NCBI GenBank assembly: GCA_027627685.1 | Contig: CP091241.1 | Span: forward strand, 2,914,396 to 2,978,395 | From: Hyphomonadaceae bacterium ML37 | GTDB taxonomy: Bacteria; Pseudomonadota; Alphaproteobacteria; Caulobacterales; Maricaulaceae | Reading direction: 5' to 3' | Length of the DNA stretch: 64,000 nucleotides | Shown: positions 24,149 through 34,048 of the stretch, one piece after another | Numbering within the stretch: position 1 is the stretch's first letter | How the letters are laid out: every line of letters begins with the position of its first letter | Notes under the pieces: model-generated | Database searches by the model: none | Told to the model about the DNA's origin: nothing | What the model saw: the letters and a program-made list of their open reading frames with translations, nothing else | Made by a program: the position numbers and the translations under genes

Positions 24149-25232
24149 CCGCACGGAGCGCCGGGCTGCGCTGATCCGCGACTCCGGCTGGGCGGACGCC
24201 CGCGAGACGCCGTTCCCCGGCGACGCCTCCACCCGCGCCTATGTGCGCCTGAGCGAGGGCGGGCGGTCGGCTGTGCTGATGGACGCCCCCGGCGCCGCCG
24301 AAGCCCCCGCCTGCCCGCCGGACGCCGATCCGCAGGCCCGCAGGGCGCTGGGCTATAACGCCCGCGCCCGGCTGGCGGGCAACAGCACCGCCGCCTTTGC
24401 GGCCATCGCCGGCGCGCTGACGGCGCGCGGCTTTTCCGCGCCGCGCGTCTATGCCGCCGACCAAGAGGCGGGCTATCTGCTGATCGAGGATCTGGGCGAT
24501 GATCTGTATGCCCGCCTGATCCCCCAGCGCGCCCATGAGGGGCGGCTGTATGCGGGCGCGGTCGACACGCTGGCCGCGCTCTACCGCTCCACAATCGAAG
24601 CCGAACCTGAAGCCTTCGGGCGCAGCTGGCGCATTCAGGACTATGACGCCGAAGCCCTGCTGGCCGAGACCGAGCTGATGCTTGACTGGTATGCGCCCTT
24701 CCGGGGCGGCGACTTCAAGCCCGCCCTGCGCGATGACTGGGCCGACGCCTGGCGGCGCGCCTTCAAGGTTCTGGACGCCCATGCGCCCGGTCTTGTGCTG
24801 CGCGATTTCCATGCGGAGAATCTGATCTGGCTGCCCGAGCGGCAGGCCGAGGCGCAGGTGGGCCTTCTGGATTTTCAGGACGCCCTGTTCGGCCACCCCG
24901 CCTATGATCTGATCTCGCTGATCGAAGACGCAAGACGCGACGTGAAGCCGGAGCTTGCGCAGCCCCTCACCGACCGCTTCTTCGCCGCCGCCGGTCTGGC
25001 CGACCGCGAGGCGTTCGACGCGGCCTGCGCGGTGCTCGCCGCCCAGCGCAACGCCAAGATTCTGGGGATTTTCGTGCGTCTCGCCGAGCGCGACGGCAAG
25101 GCGCGATATCTCGACCTTCTGCCACGCGTGGCGCGCCATTTTGTGCGCGACATCGCCCATCCCGCCCTGGCCGAGGTGCGCGCCCTGGTGCGTGAGGCCG
25201 CGCCGGGCGTCTATGCGGAGGCGGACACGTGA
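24132..25232 (+). CDS. amgK: AmgK-like sugar kinase (N-acetylmuramate/GlcNAc 1-kinase)
   Basis: Aminoglycoside-phosphotransferase-fold kinase of 366 aa that phosphorylates MurNAc or GlcNAc at the anomeric position. The active-site loop R-D-F-H-A-E-N-L with L-L-D-F-Q-D-A-L-F-G-H-P-A-Y-D matches AmgK; the N-terminus has L-I-R-D-S-G-W and P-G-D-A-S-T-R. The likely start is the TTG at 24132, with GGGAG 8-12 bases before it, overlapping tsaE by 17 bp; an ATG at 24111 has no ribosome site. The next gene is murU, the partner enzyme, which makes the assignment more secure. Confidence 0.87.
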   Translation: MIPSSDRTERRAALIRDSGWADARETPFPGDASTRAYVRLSEGGRSAVLMDAPGAAEAPACPPDADPQARRALGYNARARLAGNSTAAFAAIAGALTARGFSAPRVYAADQEAGYLLIEDLGDDLYARLIPQRAHEGRLYAGAVDTLAALYRSTIEAEPEAFGRSWRIQDYDAEALLAETELMLDWYAPFRGGDFKPALRDDWADAWRRAFKVLDAHAPGLVLRDFHAENLIWLPERQAEAQVGLLDFQDALFGHPAYDLISLIEDARRDVKPELAQPLTDRFFAAAGLADREAFDAACAVLAAQRNAKILGIFVRLAERDGKARYLDLLPRVARHFVRDIAHPALAEVRALVREAAPGVYAEADT

Positions 25233-25942
25233 CGATCACCACCGCCATGGTCATGGCGGCGGGCGTCGGCTCGCGCATGCGTCCGCTGACCGATGACCGC
25301 TGCAAGGCGCTGGTGGCGGTGGACGGCAAGGCGCTGATCGACTGGACGCTGGACAAGCTGGCGGGCGCAGGCGTGGCGCGCGCGGTGGTGAATGTCCATC
25401 ACTTCGCCGACGCGCTGGAAACTCATCTGTCAGGCCGGACCAAACCGGAGATCCTCATCTCCGACGAGCGCGACCAGCTGCTCGAAACCGGCGGCGGGCT
25501 GGCCAAGGCCGCGCCGCTGCTGGGTCGCGGCCCCATCTTCACCGCCAATATCGATGCGCTGTGGGTGGACGGGACGCAGGCCGAGCTGCCGCGTCTGGCC
25601 GATGGCTTCGATCCCGGGCGCATGGATTTCCGGCTGATGCTGGCGCGGCTCGATCACACGCTGGGCTTTGACGGGCCGGGTGATTTTTATCTGGACGCTG
25701 AGGGCCGCCTGACGCGGCGCGGCGAGCGCCCGACCGCCCCCTTCGCCTATGCCGGCGTGCAGGTGATGAACCCCCGCGTGCTGGCGGGCCGGGCCGTCGA
25801 GCCCTTTTCCACCAACAGGCTCTGGGATGAGGCGCTGGCGAAGGGGCGCGTGTTTGGCTGCGTCATGGACGCGTTCTGGATGCATGTGGGCGATCCGCAA
25901 GCGCGTGACGCGGCGGAGAATCGGCTACGCTCTGGTTTATGA
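25229..25942 (+). CDS. murU: N-acetylmuramate-1-phosphate uridylyltransferase MurU
   Basis: Nucleotidyltransferase of 237 aa that turns MurNAc-1-P into UDP-MurNAc, bypassing MurA/MurB in wall recycling. The N-terminal signature is M-A-A-G-x-G-S-R-M-R-P-L-T; then N-V-H-H and T-N-x-D-equivalent F-T-A-N-I-D-A-L. The start is GTG at 25229 overlapping the amgK stop (GTGA), showing coupling. Alone it would be annotated as a generic sugar nucleotidyltransferase; the amgK neighbour makes MurU probable. Confidence 0.86.
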   Translation: MTITTAMVMAAGVGSRMRPLTDDRCKALVAVDGKALIDWTLDKLAGAGVARAVVNVHHFADALETHLSGRTKPEILISDERDQLLETGGGLAKAAPLLGRGPIFTANIDALWVDGTQAELPRLADGFDPGRMDFRLMLARLDHTLGFDGPGDFYLDAEGRLTRRGERPTAPFAYAGVQVMNPRVLAGRAVEPFSTNRLWDEALAKGRVFGCVMDAFWMHVGDPQARDAAENRLRSGL

Positions 25943-28900
25943 GCGCCCATGACCTGTTCTCCGGCCCTGCGCCGCGTGTCTTCACCCTGCCCGCCGGCGC
26001 GCCCTTCCTGAGCGTGCTGGCGCGGGGTCTGAGCCGCGCCTTTCCCGATCCCGGCGCGCTGGCGGGGGTGACCGTGCTGGCCCCCACGCGGCGGGCGGGC
26101 CGGGCGCTGGCGGACGCTTTTGCAGGCCTTGAAGGCGGACCCGGCGCGGCGCTGCTGCCCATGATCCGCCCCATTGGCGATGTGGACGCCGACGATCCCC
26201 CGTTCGAGCCCGGCGAACTGGCTGAGGCTGCGCCCGACGCGGTCTCGCCGGCGCGGCGCCAGTTTGAACTCGCCCGCCTGGTGCTGCAGCGCGAGGCGGC
26301 GGCAGGCCGGTCCATGGGGGCGGGCGGGGCGCTGGCGCTGGCCGGGGATCTGGCGCGCCTTGTGGATGATCTGGCGACGGCGGGGGTGCGTGATCTGTCG
26401 GCGCTGGACGCCGATATCCGCGCCGCGCTGCCCGCCCACCGGCAGGAAGCGGCGCTGTTTCTCGACATTATTCTGGAGGCCTGGCCCGCACGTCTGGCCG
26501 AGCTGGGGCTTGTGGACCCGGCGGAACGGCGCTCAAGGCTCTTAAGTGCGCTGGCCGCACGCTGGCGCGAGACGCCGCCGCCCGGTCCGGTGATCGCGGC
26601 CGGCTCCACCGGCTCCATCCCGGCGGCGGCCGATTTGCTGGCTGTGGTGGCGCAGCTCAAACAGGGCTGCGTGGTGCTGCCCGGCCTCGACACAGCCATG
26701 GACGAGGCGGCGTGGGACGAGGTGGACGACACCCATCCCCAGCGCGCCATGAAGGCGCTGCTGGAGCGGCTGGAGCTAGACCATGGCACCATCCCCGTCT
26801 GGCCCGGCGCCGAGCCCGGCGCGCGGCAGGCGGCGCGGGCGCGGGTCATCGCCGAGGCGCTGCGGCCCGCGCGCGCCACCGGCGACTGGCTCAACCAGGT
26901 GCGCGCCATCGAAGCGGGACGCGGCGATCAGGCCTTCATTCAGGCCCTCGACGGGCTCAGCCTGATCGAGGCCCCCGCCCCCGCCGAGGAAGCACGCGCC
27001 ATCGCGCTGGCCTTGCGTGAAACGCTGGAGACCCCGGCGCACCGCGCCGTGCTGGTGACGCCCGACCGGGGGCTGGCCCGCCGGGTCATCGTGGAGATGG
27101 AGCGCTTTGGCGTGACGCTGGACGATTCGGCCGGCGCGCCCCTGTCCCACACGCCGCCGGGCGCCTTTCTGATGCGCATCCTCGAAGCCGCGCGCGATCC
27201 GGGATCCGCTTTGGCCTTCATCGCCCTGTCCGCCTCACCCCTGTTTGCGCTGGGCGAGACGCGCGCCCAGCTGTCGCTGGACCTGATGCCACTGGAGCGC
27301 TGGACCCTGCGCGGGCGCCGGCCCGGCCATGACTGGGCCGCCCTGCGCCGCTCGGTCGAGACCGCTGACCTGCCTGACCGAGTCGAGCCGCAGCGCGAGC
27401 GCTGGCTGGCGCTGATCGACCTGACGATGGCGGCGATGGCCCCGCTGACGGGGCTTGCCGGCGATCATCCGTGTGCGGACTGGGCCAAAGCGCTGGCCGA
27501 GGCTGGCGAGGCGCTGGCGGCGGATGAGACGCATGCGGGCGCGGACCGGCTATGGGCCGGGGATGCGGGCGAGGCGGCGGCGGGTCTGGTGCGCGCCTTC
27601 TTGCACGAGGCCGAGGCGCTGACCGCGCTGTCCTTGCATGATTTCGCCGGCGCTTTTCTGGAGGCCGCTCGCAGCCGCATGGTGCGACAGCGTGCGGGCG
27701 GGCATCCACGCCTGCAGGTGCTGGGCCCACTGGAAGCGCGCCTGATCAGCGCCGACCGGGTGATCCTGGCGGGCCTGAATGAAGGCGTCTGGCCGGCGCC
27801 GGCCAAGGCCGATCCGTTCATGAGTCTCGGGATGCGCGCCCGCGCCGGCCTCGCCGCGCCCGAACAGCGCTTTGGCCTGGCCGCCCATGATTTCGCCCAG
27901 CTCGCCTGCCTGCCCGAGGTGATCCTGACCCGCTCCACCCGCGTGGACGGCGCGCCCACCGTGGCGTCGCGCTGGCTGTGGCGGCTGCAGACGCTGGCGC
28001 GCGGGGCGCTGGGCGAGGCGGCGGATAAAGCGCTGGCGCCGGCGACGGATTATCTGGCGCTGGCGCGCCAGCTGGATGAGCCGGGCGCCCGCACCGGCGT
28101 CAATCCGCCCGAACCGCGCCCGCCGGTGGACAAGCGGCCGCGCGCGCTGTGGGTCACCGACATCTCCACCTGGGTGCGCGATCCGTATGCGATCTACGCC
28201 AAGCATGTGCTGGGCCTGAGAGAGCTGAAGGCGCCCGACCAGGCGCCAGGCCCGGCCGAGCGGGGCAATGCCTATCACACGGCCTTCGAGGTCTGGGTCA
28301 AAGACCTGGGGCGCGCGGATGATCTGCCGCGCGACGCCTGGGACCGGCTGATGGCGGCGGGGCGCGACGCGCTTTTGGAGGCCGGCATGCCCGAGGCCAT
28401 GCTGGGGCTGGAGCTCGCGCGGTTCGCGCGCGCGGCGCATTTCATGATGGACTGGGAGGGTGAGCGACGCCGGGCCGGCTTCCTCCCCGAGATTCTGGAG
28501 AGGCGCGGCGCGCTGACCCTGAACGACGCGCCGGGTGGACCGTTCACCCTGAGCGCGCGCGCCGACCGGATTGATCTGCGCCCGGACGGGGCGCTGGACA
28601 TTATTGATTACAAGACCGGCTCGGCCCCCAGCGCCAAAGAGGCGGCCGCCTTCTTCGCGCCCCAGCTGGCGCTGACCGCCCTGATCGCCGCGCAGGGCGG
28701 GTTTGAGGACTGCCCGCGCCACGAGCCGGGTGATCTGATTTATCTGAAAGCCGGCGGCGGCAAGGACCCGGGCGAAGAGGCCTCTATCGTCAAATATCCG
28801 GGCACGGATGAAGCGTCTGACCTGATGCGCGATGCGCGCGAGGATCTGATCGACTGGATTACGCGGTTTGACGATCCGGAGACGGGCTATCCCAGCCAGC

Positions 28901-29004
28901 CGCGGCGCAAATGGGTCAACACCTACGGCGTCTATGATCATCTGGCCCGGCGCAAGGAATGGGCGAGCGCCCCCGGCGAAGGCGGCGAGGGGGGCGGATC
29001 ATGA
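25939..29004 (+). CDS. addB: Double-strand break repair protein AddB (alphaproteobacterial type)
   Basis: Subunit of the AddAB helicase-nuclease, which resects broken DNA ends before RecA loading. The 1021-aa protein opens with V-F-T-L-P-A-G-A-P-F-L, the alphaproteobacterial pattern, with no GxGKT Walker A there. The C-terminal nuclease domain shows D-I-I-D-Y-K-T-G with A-D-R-I-D-L before it, the PD-(D/E)xK active site. I see no Cys cluster (C..CxxC) for the Fe-S cluster found in Bacillus AddB. It overlaps murU (ATGA) and addA (ATGA). Confidence 0.93.
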   Translation: MSAHDLFSGPAPRVFTLPAGAPFLSVLARGLSRAFPDPGALAGVTVLAPTRRAGRALADAFAGLEGGPGAALLPMIRPIGDVDADDPPFEPGELAEAAPDAVSPARRQFELARLVLQREAAAGRSMGAGGALALAGDLARLVDDLATAGVRDLSALDADIRAALPAHRQEAALFLDIILEAWPARLAELGLVDPAERRSRLLSALAARWRETPPPGPVIAAGSTGSIPAAADLLAVVAQLKQGCVVLPGLDTAMDEAAWDEVDDTHPQRAMKALLERLELDHGTIPVWPGAEPGARQAARARVIAEALRPARATGDWLNQVRAIEAGRGDQAFIQALDGLSLIEAPAPAEEARAIALALRETLETPAHRAVLVTPDRGLARRVIVEMERFGVTLDDSAGAPLSHTPPGAFLMRILEAARDPGSALAFIALSASPLFALGETRAQLSLDLMPLERWTLRGRRPGHDWAALRRSVETADLPDRVEPQRERWLALIDLTMAAMAPLTGLAGDHPCADWAKALAEAGEALAADETHAGADRLWAGDAGEAAAGLVRAFLHEAEALTALSLHDFAGAFLEAARSRMVRQRAGGHPRLQVLGPLEARLISADRVILAGLNEGVWPAPAKADPFMSLGMRARAGLAAPEQRFGLAAHDFAQLACLPEVILTRSTRVDGAPTVASRWLWRLQTLARGALGEAADKALAPATDYLALARQLDEPGARTGVNPPEPRPPVDKRPRALWVTDISTWVRDPYAIYAKHVLGLRELKAPDQAPGPAERGNAYHTAFEVWVKDLGRADDLPRDAWDRLMAAGRDALLEAGMPEAMLGLELARFARAAHFMMDWEGERRRAGFLPEILERRGALTLNDAPGGPFTLSARADRIDLRPDGALDIIDYKTGSAPSAKEAAAFFAPQLALTALIAAQGGFEDCPRHEPGDLIYLKAGGGKDPGEEASIVKYPGTDEASDLMRDAREDLIDWITRFDDPETGYPSQPRRKWVNTYGVYDHLARRKEWASAPGEGGEGGGS

Positions 29005-32000
29005 GCACGCCGGGATTTGATCCGATTGTCGTCGAAGCCGCCAGCCAGGCCCAGCGTGACGCCGCCGATCCGGCGCGCAGCGTGTTCGTGGAGGCCAATG
29101 CCGGATCGGGCAAAACACGCGTTCTGGTCGACCGGGTGGCGCGCTTGCTGCTGGGCGGCGCGGCGCCCGAACGCATATTGTGCGTGACCTTCACCAAGGC
29201 CGCCGCAGGCGAGATGCAGACGCGCCTGTTCCGCAAGCTGGGCGCCTGGTCGGTGATGCCGGACGATCAGCTGCGCGCCGAAATGGCCGCGCTGTCGGGC
29301 GGCGCTGAAGCAACCCATGATCTCGCCGCCGCGCGCCAGTTGTTCGCCCGCGCGCTGGAGACGCCGGGGGGCCTGAAAATCCAGACCCTGCATGCGTTCT
29401 GCGAAAGCCTCTTGCGGCGCTTCCCGCTGGAGGCCGGCCTGCCGCCGGGCTTTGAGGTTCAGGACGATGCGGTCAAGGGCGTCATCACTGAAGAGGCGCT
29501 GCAGGCTGTCTGGGGCGAGGCGGCGCGCGCGCCCGATGGTCCGCTGGCGGACGCCATCGCCCAGGCGCTGGAGGCCGGGTCTGACAAGCCAGCCGAGATC
29601 GCCTCCTTCGCCCTGGCCCGCCGTCACGAGCTGCGCGCCTGCCTGGACGCCGCCGGGTCGCTGGACGCGCTGATGAACCGGGCGAGCGCAGCGCTGAAAG
29701 TCGCTCCGGATGCGGACGAAGCCTCCGCGCTGGAGGAGGCGTGGGACGATACGCCCGTGGATGATCTGGAAGCGGCCCTGTCGGCGTTCCAGGCCGGGAC
29801 CTCCAAGACTGAAAACAAGAGCGCCGCGGCGCTCGCCGGCGTGCTGGAAGCCGCCACGGTGTCGGGTGAAGACGCGATCTCGGACTATCTCGACTTCGTG
29901 CTGACCAAAAGCGGCACGTTCAAGAAACCCGGCAGTTTCTACGGCAAGGCGCTGGGCGAGCGCTACCGCATTCTGGCCACGCTCTATGGCGATGACGGCA
30001 ATGAAATGCACCGCATCATGGACGAGGTGCTGCCCGGCATCGCCGCCGCGCGCGCCAACGCCGCCACCCGCGCCGCCCTGCAGATCGGTTTCGCCGCCAT
30101 CGAGGCTTATGAGGCGCGCATGAGCCGCCTGCGCCGGGTGGATTTCGCCGATCTGGTGGTGCGCGCGCGTGCTTTGCTCACCGATTCTGACCTCAGCGCC
30201 TGGGTGCTCTACAAGCTCGATGAAGGGCTGGATCATGTGCTGGTGGACGAAGCGCAGGATACGGCGCCCGACCAGTGGGCGGTGATCAATGCGCTGACGG
30301 AGGAATTTTTCTCCGGGTCCGGCGCCCGCGCCGACGGCCCGCTGCGCACCGTGTTCTGCGTGGGCGACGAGAAACAGTCTATCTATTCCTTCCAGAAGGC
30401 CGATCCGCGCCAGTTCCTGGCCCAGCGCGCAAGGCTTGAAGCCGAAACCCATGGCGCCGGCCTCGCCTTTGCGAGCCCTGCGCTGGATGCGTCTTTCCGC
30501 TCCGCGCCCGAAGTGCTGCGGGCGGTGGATGACGCGTTCTCAGCCGAACAGGCGGCGCTGGAGGCGGCGGAGCCTGATGACGCCGGCGCCGTGCTGGAGC
30601 GCAAATTCCTGATGTCGGACCCGGAGACGGAGACGGCGCGCGACCCCCTGCCGTTCCACCGCTATCCGCCCCATCGCGCGGCGCGTCAGGGCATGCCGGG
30701 CTGCGTCGAGAGCTGGCCCGCCATTCCGCGTCCGGAGGGTCTGGAAGCCGATACGCTGGAGATCGAGCCGGTGGATGCGCGCGAGGAGCGGTCCGAGCGC
30801 AATCAGCTGGCCCAGGCGGTGGCCGACGAGATCGCCGCCATCATCGAACGCGGCGATGGCGTGTGGGAGGAAGGCAAGCCCTGGCGGCTGCGGCCTGCCA
30901 AGGCAGGCGATATTCTGGTGCTGGTGCGCCGGCGCAGCGGCGGATTGTTCGAGGAGATTATCCGCAGGCTGAAACTCAATGGCGTGCCGGTGGCCGGCGC
31001 CGACCGCATGACCCTGGCCGACCAGCTGGTGGTGGAGGATTTGCTGTCGCTGGGCCGGTTCGCCCTGCTGCCTGAAGACGATCTGGCGCTGGCTGAAGTG
31101 CTCAAAAGCCCGGTCTTCCATCCGGTCTCCAGCCCGCTGCCGCCCCTTGATGACGACGCCCTGTTCGATCTCAGCCAGCGGCCCGGACGCCGGCTCTGGG
31201 ACAAGCTGCGCCATAGCGATGATCCGCGCTTTGCTGAAGCGCGCGCGGCGCTGGACGCCGTGCGCGGACGGGTGGAGACCGAGGCGCCCTACGCCCTGTT
31301 CGCCGGCTTTTTGACGGGCGCGTCGGCCACCGGCGAAAGCCGTTTGTCGCGCATCTATGCCCGGCTGGGCGAAGAGGCGCGCGATCCGGTAGAGGAATTC
31401 TTGAGCCGGGCTTTGGCCCATGAGCGCGAGGGCGCGCCCTCGCTGGCGCGTTTCATCACGGCGCTGGCGGCGGACGAGGGCCAGATCAAGCGTGAGATGG
31501 AGGCCGGGCGCGGCGAGGTGCGGGTGATGACCGTACACGGGGCCAAGGGTCTGGAAGCGCCCATCGTCTTCCTGCCCGACACCACCCAGCTGCCGAGGAA
31601 CAAGAGCGGCGGGCTGTACGCCCACCCGGACGCCGGGCTGATCTGGGCGCCGGATTCGTCTGTTCCACCGCGCCTGGTGGCGTCCATGAAGGAACGCGCC
31701 GAGCTGGATCAGGATGGCGAGTATATCCGCCTATTGTACGTGGCCCTGACCCGCGCGCGCGACCGGCTGGTGGTATGCGGGCACCGCCATGGCCACGGGA
31801 CCGGCGAGGTCAGCGCGGGAAGCTGGTATGAGCGGTGCGCGCGGGCCTGGCGCGGGCCGGACTGGCGCCCGATCCGGACGCCGGTCAATGCGATGGCCGA
31901 CCGCCATGGCTGGCTGTCGGAGCCCGGCCTGCGTCTGGGACCGAATCCGCAGCCGCTGGGCAAGGCGCAGGATGCCGCCCCGCACGCGGCTCTGCCCGGC

Positions 32001-32654
32001 TGGTCGCGCGCGCCTGTCCCCGCAGAGCCGGCGGCCCCGCGCGCGGCGGCGCCCTCGCGTCTGCTGGAGGACGAGGCGGGCGGGTTTGCGCCCGTGTCGC
32101 TGTCCCCGCTGGCCGAAGGCGGCGAGGCGCGCTTCCGGCGCGGGGCGTTGATCCACAAGCTGTTGCAGACCTTGCCCGATCTGCCGCGCGACCGCCGCGG
32201 GTCGTCCGCCGCGCGCTATCTGGCCGCCCAGGCTGATCTCAACGACGCGCAGCGCACCGAGATCGCGGCGGAAACCTTCAAAGTGCTGGACGATCCGTCG
32301 TTTGCGCCGCTCTTTGGTCCGGGGTCGCGCGCCGAGGTGTCGGTGTCCGGCCGGGCGCCGGGATTGCCGGAGGATGTGGTGATCAACGGCCAGATCGACC
32401 GGCTGGTGGTGACCGGTCACGAAATCCTGATCGTGGATTACAAAACCAATCGCCCGCCGCCGCAGGACGTGGCGAACGTGCCGCTCACCTATCTCGCCCA
32501 GATGGCGGCGTACCGCGCGCTTTTGCAGGGCCTGCATGCCGGCAGGCCGGTGCGCTGCGCGTTGTTGTGGACCGATGGTCCGCGCCTGATGGAGCTGCCT
32601 GAGGGGCTGCTCGACGAGACACTGGCGCGGATCGGCAAAGCCCGGCGCGCTTGA
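29001..32654 (+). CDS. addA: Double-strand break repair helicase-nuclease AddA
   Basis: UvrD-type helicase with a C-terminal nuclease domain, 1217 aa. Walker A is A-N-A-G-S-G-K-T (residues 32-39), Walker B is L-V-D-E-A-Q-D-T, motif V reads T-V-H-G-A-K-G-L-E and motif VI L-Y-V-A-L-T-R-A-R-D-R. The nuclease centre is L-I-V-D-Y-K-T-N near the end. The start at 29001 overlaps the addB stop; a longer upstream frame is the addB tail in another frame. It is the motor of the AddAB complex. Confidence 0.95.
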   Translation: MSTPGFDPIVVEAASQAQRDAADPARSVFVEANAGSGKTRVLVDRVARLLLGGAAPERILCVTFTKAAAGEMQTRLFRKLGAWSVMPDDQLRAEMAALSGGAEATHDLAAARQLFARALETPGGLKIQTLHAFCESLLRRFPLEAGLPPGFEVQDDAVKGVITEEALQAVWGEAARAPDGPLADAIAQALEAGSDKPAEIASFALARRHELRACLDAAGSLDALMNRASAALKVAPDADEASALEEAWDDTPVDDLEAALSAFQAGTSKTENKSAAALAGVLEAATVSGEDAISDYLDFVLTKSGTFKKPGSFYGKALGERYRILATLYGDDGNEMHRIMDEVLPGIAAARANAATRAALQIGFAAIEAYEARMSRLRRVDFADLVVRARALLTDSDLSAWVLYKLDEGLDHVLVDEAQDTAPDQWAVINALTEEFFSGSGARADGPLRTVFCVGDEKQSIYSFQKADPRQFLAQRARLEAETHGAGLAFASPALDASFRSAPEVLRAVDDAFSAEQAALEAAEPDDAGAVLERKFLMSDPETETARDPLPFHRYPPHRAARQGMPGCVESWPAIPRPEGLEADTLEIEPVDAREERSERNQLAQAVADEIAAIIERGDGVWEEGKPWRLRPAKAGDILVLVRRRSGGLFEEIIRRLKLNGVPVAGADRMTLADQLVVEDLLSLGRFALLPEDDLALAEVLKSPVFHPVSSPLPPLDDDALFDLSQRPGRRLWDKLRHSDDPRFAEARAALDAVRGRVETEAPYALFAGFLTGASATGESRLSRIYARLGEEARDPVEEFLSRALAHEREGAPSLARFITALAADEGQIKREMEAGRGEVRVMTVHGAKGLEAPIVFLPDTTQLPRNKSGGLYAHPDAGLIWAPDSSVPPRLVASMKERAELDQDGEYIRLLYVALTRARDRLVVCGHRHGHGTGEVSAGSWYERCARAWRGPDWRPIRTPVNAMADRHGWLSEPGLRLGPNPQPLGKAQDAAPHAALPGWSRAPVPAEPAAPRAAAPSRLLEDEAGGFAPVSLSPLAEGGEARFRRGALIHKLLQTLPDLPRDRRGSSAARYLAAQADLNDAQRTEIAAETFKVLDDPSFAPLFGPGSRAEVSVSGRAPGLPEDVVINGQIDRLVVTGHEILIVDYKTNRPPPQDVANVPLTYLAQMAAYRALLQGLHAGRPVRCALLWTDGPRLMELPEGLLDETLARIGKARRA

Positions 32655-32741
32655 CCGCAAGCGCGCGCCTTCCTAGATGCGGACAACCCCAAGGGCCGCC
32701 CGACCCCGGACCGGCCCAGGATATGACAAGGAGCGATTTCG

Positions 32742-33062
32742 ATGGCGACCAAGACGGTGACCGACGATTCCTTTGACGCCGACGTGCTCAAGGCTGACGG
32801 CCCGGTGCTGGTGGATTTCTGGGCCGAATGGTGCGGGCCCTGCCGCCAGATCGCTCCGGCGCTGGAAGATATTTCCAACGACATGGCCGGCAAGCTGACC
32901 GTGGCCAAGGTCAATATCGACGAAAATCCGATGGCGCCCAGCAAGTATGGCGTGCGCGGCATCCCCACCATGATCCTGTTCAAGAACGGCGAGATCGCCG
33001 CCACCAAGGTCGGCGCCCTTCCCAAGAGCAAGCTGGTGGAGTGGGTGCAGGGCGCGATCTGA
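32742..33062 (+). CDS. trxA: Thioredoxin
   Basis: Canonical thioredoxin of 106 aa with W-A-E-W-C-G-P-C at the active site, the buried Asp before it (V-D-F-W) and the cis-Pro in G-I-P-T-M. No signal peptide, so cytoplasmic. AAGGAG precedes the ATG at 32742 by about 10 bases. The 87-bp gap after addA suggests its own promoter or read-through from the addAB operon; trxA next to addA is common in this group. Confidence 0.96.
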   Translation: MATKTVTDDSFDADVLKADGPVLVDFWAEWCGPCRQIAPALEDISNDMAGKLTVAKVNIDENPMAPSKYGVRGIPTMILFKNGEIAATKVGALPKSKLVEWVQGAI

Positions 33063-33257
33063 CGACGGTCCGGCCAGCGCCGGCCTTTCGCGGACACCCT
33101 GCTCGTTGCCGTCCTGATACGGCGCAGATGGCGGACCGTTGAGCGCGGCGCGTCTTCGTCCGGGAAGTCGTGTGATGACGGTTCCGTCGAACGTCGCGTA
33201 GTCTCGCCTCTGGAACAAATACATGTGATCGAATTAAGCCAATGGCTGCCGGGGACG

Positions 33258-34007
33258 ATGATGACCGACCAGACCACCATCAGAGGCTGCCAGTCGATTC
33301 ATGCCCCGTCGGGGGAAGTTCTGTTCCCTGGCCGCTGGAACAGCCTGTCACTGCTCAATGCGGTTACCGGTCCGTTGGGTGATGAGTATTGGCGCGGACG
33401 CCGGGTGCTGGATATCGGCGCGAATACCAGCGGCCTCAGCATTGAGCTCGCCCGGCGCGGGGCGTCTGTGCTGGCCATCGAGCCGGACCCGTACGGGATG
33501 AATAAGGGGAAGGCTGTCAAAATTGTCAGCGAGATCATCTCGCAGGAAGGCCTTGACATCGAACTGCGCAGCGAGGGCCTGTTTGACGCGCACAGGCTTG
33601 GCGCGTTCGACACGGTGATGTGTCTTGGATTGATCTACCATTTCCGCTCCCAGCAGTTCGTGCTCGACTATCTGTCCACGGTGAAGGGGCAAGACCTCAT
33701 CATTTCGAACCAGACCTGTGCGGGCGACGATCTGATTATGGCCAACCGGCTGTCCACGTCAGCGGCGATGTCGCCGGAGCGCTGGGAAGCTTACGAGCAG
33801 GTCCTTGCCGGCTGGCATCCGACGCACGCCTTGTTCAAGCGAATGATCGAATTCGCCGGCTTCACCGACGTGATTGCGCTGACCGACCCGTCGGTGAATT
33901 TCCCCAAAAAGCCAGTTCCGGGGGTCACGAACTCGGCCTACTATCACGCCCGCTTTGATCGCGTCGTCGATCCGATCGCGTCACAATACATGTATCTTGG
34001 GCGCTGA
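33258..34007 (+). CDS. Class I SAM-dependent methyltransferase
   Basis: Methyltransferase of 249 aa. Motif I is V-L-D-I-G-A-N-T-S-G, motif II-like acidic end is L-A-I-E-P-D-P-Y-G, and V-M-C-L-G-L-I-Y-H-F fits the post-I segment of the Methyltransf_23/CmoB-like group. Substrate unknown. Two ATGs (33258, 33261) have GGGG about 5 bases before; an earlier GTG at 33225 is possible. Its base composition is visibly less GC-rich than all neighbours (about 57%), a hint of recent acquisition. It stands alone between trxA and the thioesterase gene. Confidence 0.72.
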   Translation: MMTDQTTIRGCQSIHAPSGEVLFPGRWNSLSLLNAVTGPLGDEYWRGRRVLDIGANTSGLSIELARRGASVLAIEPDPYGMNKGKAVKIVSEIISQEGLDIELRSEGLFDAHRLGAFDTVMCLGLIYHFRSQQFVLDYLSTVKGQDLIISNQTCAGDDLIMANRLSTSAAMSPERWEAYEQVLAGWHPTHALFKRMIEFAGFTDVIALTDPSVNFPKKPVPGVTNSAYYHARFDRVVDPIASQYMYLGR

Positions 34008-34048
34008 TGCCGGCCACCGCCATTCGATCGCGCGGTCCGGGCTGTGGT

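Noticed and set aside
33073-33092. CCGGC/GCCGG short inverted repeat after trxA
   Set aside because: Five-base stem with a weak T stretch; too weak to call a terminator.
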